From: Streptomyces musisoli
GTDB lineage: Bacteria > Actinomycetota > Actinomycetes > Streptomycetales > Streptomycetaceae
Direction of reading: 5' to 3'
Assembly: GCF_016741855.1 (NCBI RefSeq)
Contig: NZ_JAERRH010000009.1
Coordinates: forward strand, 248,001-312,000
DNA length: 64,000 bases
Shown: one piece after another, positions 59,723 through 64,000 of the stretch
How the letters are laid out: every line of letters begins with the position of its first letter
How positions within the stretch are numbered: the stretch's first letter is position 1
Program-made: the position numbers and the translations under genes
The notes under the pieces: model-generated
The model's input: the letters and a program-made list of their open reading frames with translations, nothing else
Databases searched by the model: none
Told to the model about the DNA's origin: nothing

Positions 59723-60571
59723 TCAGGCGGCCGTGGCCCGCTCCGCACGGACCTTGCGCGCGGCCGGCACCACCAGCGGAGTCCCGGTCTCCGGGTCGTC
59801 GATGACCTGGCAGCGCAGTCCGAAGACCTCCTCGACCAGCTCGGCCGTGACGATGTCGTTCGGGGCGCCCTCGGCGATCACCGTGCCGCCGCGCAGGGCG
59901 ATGAGGTGGGTGGCGTAGCGGGCCGCGTGGTTGAGGTCGTGCAGGACGGCGACCAGGGTGCGGCCCTGGGTCTCGTGCAGCTCGGCGCACAGGTCGAGGA
60001 CGTCGATCTGGTGCTGGATGTCCAGGTAGGTGGTCGGCTCGTCCAGGAGCAGCAGCGGGGTCTGCTGGGCGAGCGCCATGGCGATCCACACGCGCTGCCG
60101 CTGCCCGCCGGACAGCTCGTCCACGTACCGTTCGGCCAGCTCCGCGACCCCGGTCTGCCGCATCGACTCCTGGACGACGCGCTCGTCCTCCGCGGACCAC
60201 TGGCGCAGCAGGCCCTGGTGCGGGTAGCGGCCCCGGCCGACGAGGTCGGCGACCGTGATGCCGTCGGGCGCGATGGACGACTGCGGCAGCAGGCCGAGGG
60301 TCCGCGCGACCTTCTTGGCGGGCATCGACTGGATGGCCTGCCCGTCGAGCAGTACCCGGCCCTGGTGGGGCTTGAGCATCCGCGACAGCGCCCGCAGCAG
60401 CGTCGACTTGCCACAGGCGTTCGGCCCGACGATCACCGTGAAGGAGTTGTCGGGGATCTCCACCGACAACTCCTCGGCGATGACGCGCTGGTCGTAGGCG
60501 AGGGTGACGTTCTCGGCGGAGAGGCGGTTCACAGCGGTGCTCCTAGGGTTGTTCGGGTTCGTGCCGCTCAT
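59723..60571 (-). CDS. Siderophore/iron ABC transporter ATP-binding protein (FecE-like)
   Basis: A 282-residue ATPase: Walker A VGPNACGKSTLLRAL, Q-loop LLPQSS, RGRYPHQGLL, signature DELSGGQRQRVWIAMALAQ, Walker B LLLLDEPTTYLDI and switch His VLHDLNH. This is the FepC/FecE branch used for ferric siderophores, haem or cobalamin. ATG 60571 overlaps the permease stop (ATGA). It is the last of three overlapping genes in an iron-box-controlled operon. Confidence 0.92.
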   Translation of the reverse strand: MSGTNPNNPRSTAVNRLSAENVTLAYDQRVIAEELSVEIPDNSFTVIVGPNACGKSTLLRALSRMLKPHQGRVLLDGQAIQSMPAKKVARTLGLLPQSSIAPDGITVADLVGRGRYPHQGLLRQWSAEDERVVQESMRQTGVAELAERYVDELSGGQRQRVWIAMALAQQTPLLLLDEPTTYLDIQHQIDVLDLCAELHETQGRTLVAVLHDLNHAARYATHLIALRGGTVIAEGAPNDIVTAELVEEVFGLRCQVIDDPETGTPLVVPAARKVRAERATAA

Positions 60572-61614
60572 ATCCGGCCCGCCCGGCGCTCGGCGACCAG
60601 CAGCCACAGCAGGTAGGCGCCGCCGAGGACGCCGGTGACCACGCCGACGGGCAGCTGGTCGGCGCCGAAGGCACGCTGCGAGGCCCAGTCGGCGGCGACC
60701 AGCAGGGCCGCGCCCATGCACAGGGAGGGCACGAGGTTGGGTCCCGGCGAGCGGGTCAGGCGGCGGGCGAGCTGCGGCGCGGTGAGCGCGACGAAGCTGA
60801 CGGGGCCCGCGGCGGCCGTGGCGGCGGCGGTGAGCAGCACGGCGGAGACCATCAGCAGCAGCCGCACCCGCTGCACACGGACACCGAGCGCGTTCGAGAT
60901 GTCGTCGCCCATCTCCATCATCCGCAGGCCGCGGGCGTTGGCGAGGACCAGCGGGAGCAGCACGGCGCACAGCCCGAGCAGCGGCCAGACCTGCTCCCAG
61001 TCCCGGCCGCCCAGCGAGCCGGTCATCCACACCACCGCACGGGTCGCGTCGACCAGGTCGGCCTTGGTGAGCAGATAGCCGTTGACCGCCGTCATGATCG
61101 CGTTGACGCCGATGCCGACCAGCACCAGCCGGTAGCCGTGCACCCCCTGCTTCCAGGCGAGCACGTAGATGGCGAGACCGGTCGCCAGTCCGCCGACCAG
61201 CGCGCCCACGGTCACCTGGGCGGCGCTGCCGGACATGAGCACGATCACCACCAGGGCGCCGGCCGTGGACCCCTGGGAGAGGCCGAGCACGTCCGGGCTG
61301 CCGAGCGGGTTGCGGGAGATCGACTGGAACAGCGCGCCCCCGAGGCCGAGCGAGGCGCCGACCAAAAGGCCGACGAGGACCCGGGGCAGCCGCAGTTCGT
61401 TGACGATGAAGTCCTGGTAGGCAGTGCCGTTCCCGGCGAGCGTCCGCAGCACGTCGGCCGCCGGTATCTTCGCGTCGCCGGTGCCGATCAGGGCGATCCC
61501 GGCGGCGCCCGCCGCGGCCAGCAGCAGCACGACGACGGTCAGGGCGCGCAGGTCGACGTGCAGGGAGAGCCCGCCGGGGGTGCGTACGGCACGGCTCCTG
61601 GAGTGGGTCTTCAC
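60568..61614 (-). CDS. Siderophore/iron ABC transporter permease (FecCD family), second
   Basis: A 348-residue permease with about 9-10 TM segments and FecCD motifs: LRLPRVLVGLLVGASLGLGGALFQSISRNPLGSPDVLGLSQGSTAGAL, DDISNALGVRVQRVRLLLM, FVALTAPQLARRLTRSPGP. GTG 61614 overlaps the stop of the first permease (GTGA). The two permeases probably form a heterodimer with the FecE-like ATPase. Confidence 0.92.
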   Translation of the reverse strand: MKTHSRSRAVRTPGGLSLHVDLRALTVVVLLLAAAGAAGIALIGTGDAKIPAADVLRTLAGNGTAYQDFIVNELRLPRVLVGLLVGASLGLGGALFQSISRNPLGSPDVLGLSQGSTAGALVVIVLMSGSAAQVTVGALVGGLATGLAIYVLAWKQGVHGYRLVLVGIGVNAIMTAVNGYLLTKADLVDATRAVVWMTGSLGGRDWEQVWPLLGLCAVLLPLVLANARGLRMMEMGDDISNALGVRVQRVRLLLMVSAVLLTAAATAAAGPVSFVALTAPQLARRLTRSPGPNLVPSLCMGAALLVAADWASQRAFGADQLPVGVVTGVLGGAYLLWLLVAERRAGRI

Positions 61615-62654
61615 AGCTGGGCCGTCCTCCGCCGTCGTACGAGAAAGATGAAGACCGGTCCGCCGATGATCGCGGTGACGATGCCGACCTGGAGCTCTGC
61701 GGGGCGGGCCACGACCCGGCCGACGACGTCGGCGCCGAGCAGCAGCACGGGCGCCAGGACCGTGGCGTACGGCAGGATCCAGCGCAGGTCGGGGCCGGTG
61801 AAGGAGCGCACGACGTGCGGCACCATCAGGCCGACGAAGACGATCGGGCCGCAGGCGGCGGTCGCGGCACCGCTCAGCACCACGGCGGCCAGCATGGCCA
61901 GCGCCCGGGTGCGGTCGAGGTTGGCGCCGAGGGCGCGGGCGGTGTCGTCGCCCATCTCCACGGCGTTGAGCGGCCGGGCCAGCGCGAGCGCGAGGACCGT
62001 GCCGACCGCGAGGAACGGCAGCACCTGCGTGATGGTCGAGTAGCCGGCCGAGACCAGCGAACCCACGGTCCAGAAGCGCATCTTGCCCAGGGCCGCGCCG
62101 TTCGTGATCATCACGGCCTGGAGGTAGCCGTACAGGGCCGCGCTGATGGCCGTACCGGCGAGCGCGAGCCGCACCGGGGTGGCGCCCCGGCTGCCGCCGA
62201 GGAACCACACCAGTGCGCCGACCGCCGAGGCGCCCAGGAACGCGAACCACACATAACCGGTGAGGCTGGTGACGCCGAAGTAGGTGATGGCCGTGACGAC
62301 GGCGGCGGAGGCGCCCGCGTTGATGCCGAGCAGACCGGGGTCGGCCAGCGGGTTTCGGGTCAGTGCCTGAAGCACCGCGCCCGAGAGCCCGAGCGCGGCT
62401 CCGACCAGCAGGCCGAGGAGCGTACGCGAGAGCCGCTCGTCCACGACCACGTCTCCGTACGTGCCCGTGTCGTGGAACAGGCCGTGCCAGACCTGGTCCA
62501 GCGACAGCCCTTTCGCACCGATCGCGATGCTCGCCAGAGCGACGAGCAGCAGGAGCACGACCGAGAGCAGGAGCCCAAGGGCCCTGACCACCCGGCGGGT
62601 TGGGGGCGCGGGGGCGGTCTCCGCGCGCTGTTCCGGAGGACTGTCGACCAACAC
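61611..62654 (-). CDS. Siderophore/iron ABC transporter permease (FecCD family), first
   Basis: A 347-residue FecCD permease: DERLSRTLLGLLVGAALGLSGAVLQALTRNPLADPGLLGINAGASAAVV, MGDDTARALGANLDRTRAL, FVGLMVPHVVRSFTGPDLRW. GTG 62654 is only 4 bases from an iron box, so the transcript is probably short-leadered. It is the first gene of the operon; no substrate-binding lipoprotein gene lies before or after it in this window. Confidence 0.92.
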   Translation of the reverse strand: MLVDSPPEQRAETAPAPPTRRVVRALGLLLSVVLLLLVALASIAIGAKGLSLDQVWHGLFHDTGTYGDVVVDERLSRTLLGLLVGAALGLSGAVLQALTRNPLADPGLLGINAGASAAVVTAITYFGVTSLTGYVWFAFLGASAVGALVWFLGGSRGATPVRLALAGTAISAALYGYLQAVMITNGAALGKMRFWTVGSLVSAGYSTITQVLPFLAVGTVLALALARPLNAVEMGDDTARALGANLDRTRALAMLAAVVLSGAATAACGPIVFVGLMVPHVVRSFTGPDLRWILPYATVLAPVLLLGADVVGRVVARPAELQVGIVTAIIGGPVFIFLVRRRRTAQL

Positions 62655-62658
62655 GAGG

Positions 62659-62677
62659 TTAGGTTAGCCTACCCTCG
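62659..62677. promoter_or_regulatory. Iron box (DmdR/IdeR-type operator)
   Basis: TTAGGTTAGCCTACCCTCG matches the actinobacterial iron-box consensus TTAGGTTAGGCTAACCTAA at 15 of 19 positions. It lies directly upstream of the GTG of the first permease, so Fe2+-DmdR1 should repress the operon when iron is plentiful. Confidence 0.85.
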
Positions 62678-62768
62678 CACTGATCTCGATCCCCGGTGTC
62701 GTGCGCGCGACCGCGGGACCGCGCTCCGGTGAACACCGCGGCGGGCCGCGTGTCGTGTCCACGGTCGC

Positions 62769-62935
62769 CACTGCGGATCGCGTTCCCTGCGGATGACACT
62801 GCGGGCGTGTTCCCTACGGGTGCCGCTGTGGGTCGCCGCACTGCGCGTACCGCTGCGGGCGTGTTCGCCGCGGGTGGTGTCGGCCGCGGGTGCCACCTCG
62901 GGGCGTCGTTCCCTGCGGGTGCCGCCTCCGGAGCG
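62769..62935. repeat. Degenerate tandem repeats at the 3' end of the HAD phosphatase gene
   Basis: Imperfect units of about 27-28 bp based on CACTGCGGGCGTGTTCCCTGCGGGTGC and shorter derivatives run from 62769 to the HAD stop at 62936. Examples: CTGCGGGCGTGTTC at about 62799 and 62852, and TTCCCTGCGG at about 62783 and 62909. The 281-bp gap 62655-62935 contains only this array, the iron box and the operon promoter. Confidence 0.7.
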
Positions 62936-63970
62936 TCACAACCCCAGCCGGGCCAGCGCCTTTTCGCCGTCCAGCGCGCAGGAGCCCTCGCCCGCCGCCG
63001 TCCAGGCCGCCGCGGACAGCGCTCGCAGCCCGTCCAGCGCCTCGCCGTCGCCCGTCAGCTCCAGCCGGTCCGTCCCGGCCGTCGCCGTCCATCCGCCGCA
63101 GCTGAACCCCTCACCCTCCCGGGTGATTTCCGGCTGCCCGGTGAGCATCCCCCGCAGATCGGCGTCCACATAGGTCGGCCGGTGCTGCGGCGGCGCGGCG
63201 AGCAGCTGCGCCCCGTCGGTGACACCGGTCAGCACCAGCAGCGAGTCCACCCCGCCGTTGAACGCGCCCTCGATGTCCGTGTCCAGCCGGTCCCCGACCA
63301 CCAGCGGACGCTCGGCACCCGTCCGGATGATCGTCTCGCGGTGCATCGGGGGCAGCGGCTTGCCCGCGACCTGCGGCTCGGCGCCGGTGGCGATCCGTAC
63401 GACCTCCACGGCCGCCCCGTTGCCCGGCGCGATGCCCCGCCCGCTCGGGATCGTCAGATCGGTGTTGGACGCGAACCACGGCACCCCCCGCCGGACGGCG
63501 TACGAAGCCTCCGCGAACCGTGCCCAGCGCAGCTCGGGCCCGCCGTAGCCCTGGACGACCGCCGCCGGGTCGTCGTCGGCCGACTCCACCGGCGTGAGAC
63601 CGCGCTCGCGCAGCGCCACCCGCAGCCCCTCCCCGCCGATGACCAGCACCCGCGCCCCGGCCGGCACCTGCTCGCTGATCAGCCGGGCGACGGCCTGCGC
63701 CGAGGTGATGACGTCGTCCGCGCCCGTGGGTATGCCCAGCTCCGTCAGGTGTTCGGCCACCGTGTCCGGGGTCCGCAGGGCGTTGTTGGTGACGTACGCG
63801 AGGTGCATGCCGCCCGCTCGGGCCACCGCCAGCGAGTCGACCGCGTGCGCGATGGCGCTGCCGCCCGCGTACACCACCCCGTCCAGATCGAGCAGCGCCG
63901 TGTCGTACGCCTCGTTCAGGGGCTGCCCACTGGCCTCGGGCCTCGTCCTGACGCTCTGGCTCATGTCCAC
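62936..63970 (-). CDS. HAD-family phosphatase, NagD-like
   Basis: A 344-residue class II (NagD-type) HAD hydrolase: LLDLDGVVYAGGSAIAHAVDSL (catalytic Asp pair), YVTNNALRTP (motif II Thr), a cap domain, AGKPLPPMH (Lys of motif III), and VVGDRLDTDIEGAFNGGVDSLLV (motif IV). Such enzymes hydrolyse sugar or glycerol phosphates. The start is GTG 63970 (GAGGAG 4 bases upstream) or ATG 63964 (10 bases). In related genomes it sits near tlyA, as here. The remaining 30 bases of the window hold no start. Confidence 0.9.
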   Translation of the reverse strand: MDMSQSVRTRPEASGQPLNEAYDTALLDLDGVVYAGGSAIAHAVDSLAVARAGGMHLAYVTNNALRTPDTVAEHLTELGIPTGADDVITSAQAVARLISEQVPAGARVLVIGGEGLRVALRERGLTPVESADDDPAAVVQGYGGPELRWARFAEASYAVRRGVPWFASNTDLTIPSGRGIAPGNGAAVEVVRIATGAEPQVAGKPLPPMHRETIIRTGAERPLVVGDRLDTDIEGAFNGGVDSLLVLTGVTDGAQLLAAPPQHRPTYVDADLRGMLTGQPEITREGEGFSCGGWTATAGTDRLELTGDGEALDGLRALSAAAWTAAGEGSCALDGEKALARLGL

Positions 63971-64000
63971 ATCGCTCCTCGTTCACTCGCCTTTCCCCCG

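Overview
The window looks like a core-chromosome segment of a Streptomyces. The DNA is very GC-rich with strong G/C at third codon positions, GTG starts are common, and short ATGA/GTGA overlaps link genes into tight operons. Secreted enzymes (a lytic polysaccharide monooxygenase, a lipase, a streptogrisin protease and a resuscitation-promoting factor) point the same way. So does the order pyrG / NUDIX / parA-scpA-scpB-rluB / cmk-der and recN-nadK-tlyA, which is shared widely among Actinobacteria. This identification is an inference; no database search was possible.

Layout: 1-7.0 kb is an accessory-like stretch. It holds a DUF72 gene with an in-frame amber codon, a GntR regulator divergent from a GNAT/DUF402 pair, a methyltransferase, a cell-wall-sorted LPMO, a secreted lipase, and a MarR/cupin divergent pair with a three-palindrome operator. 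7.0-11.6 kb is an SOS mutasome operon (dnaE2 plus an imuB-like gene) with two LexA-box candidates. 11.6-16.9 kb has a streptogrisin, a DUF1684 gene truncated at a tandem repeat array, an LLM/FAD oxidoreductase pair, and an orphan cysteine-type leader peptide on the opposite strand. 17-28 kb carries a Cys-rich DUF5685 protein, a SepF paralogue, an acyl-CoA dehydrogenase with its own palindrome, an MFS exporter, membrane enzymes, an I78 inhibitor and an Rpf-like protein.

28-47 kb is the conserved core: der, plsC-like, cmk, tyrA and aroH; a Rieske protein; two RlaP-like nucleotidyltransferases and an ADP-ribosylglycohydrolase behind a near-perfect 31-bp palindrome; then rluB, scpB, scpA, a small partner gene and parA; then ald, a TPR ATPase, a NUDIX hydrolase and pyrG. 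47-64 kb holds a GH15 enzyme, a berberine-bridge-type oxidoreductase, a 66-bp tandem repeat array, a PucR regulator, a glycosyltransferase, an MraY-like membrane protein, recN, nadK, tlyA, an SCP2 protein, an iron-box-controlled siderophore-type ABC transporter without its binding protein, and a HAD phosphatase.

One theme recurs: degenerate tandem repeats of about 20-70 bp sit just downstream of genes or inside low-complexity protein tails. The main arrays are near 12.9, 20.4, 50.6, 55.0, 59.6 and 62.8 kb. Several of the most noteworthy observations concern these arrays. The others are the orphan leader peptide, the phased MarR operator and the ADP-ribosylglycohydrolase palindrome.
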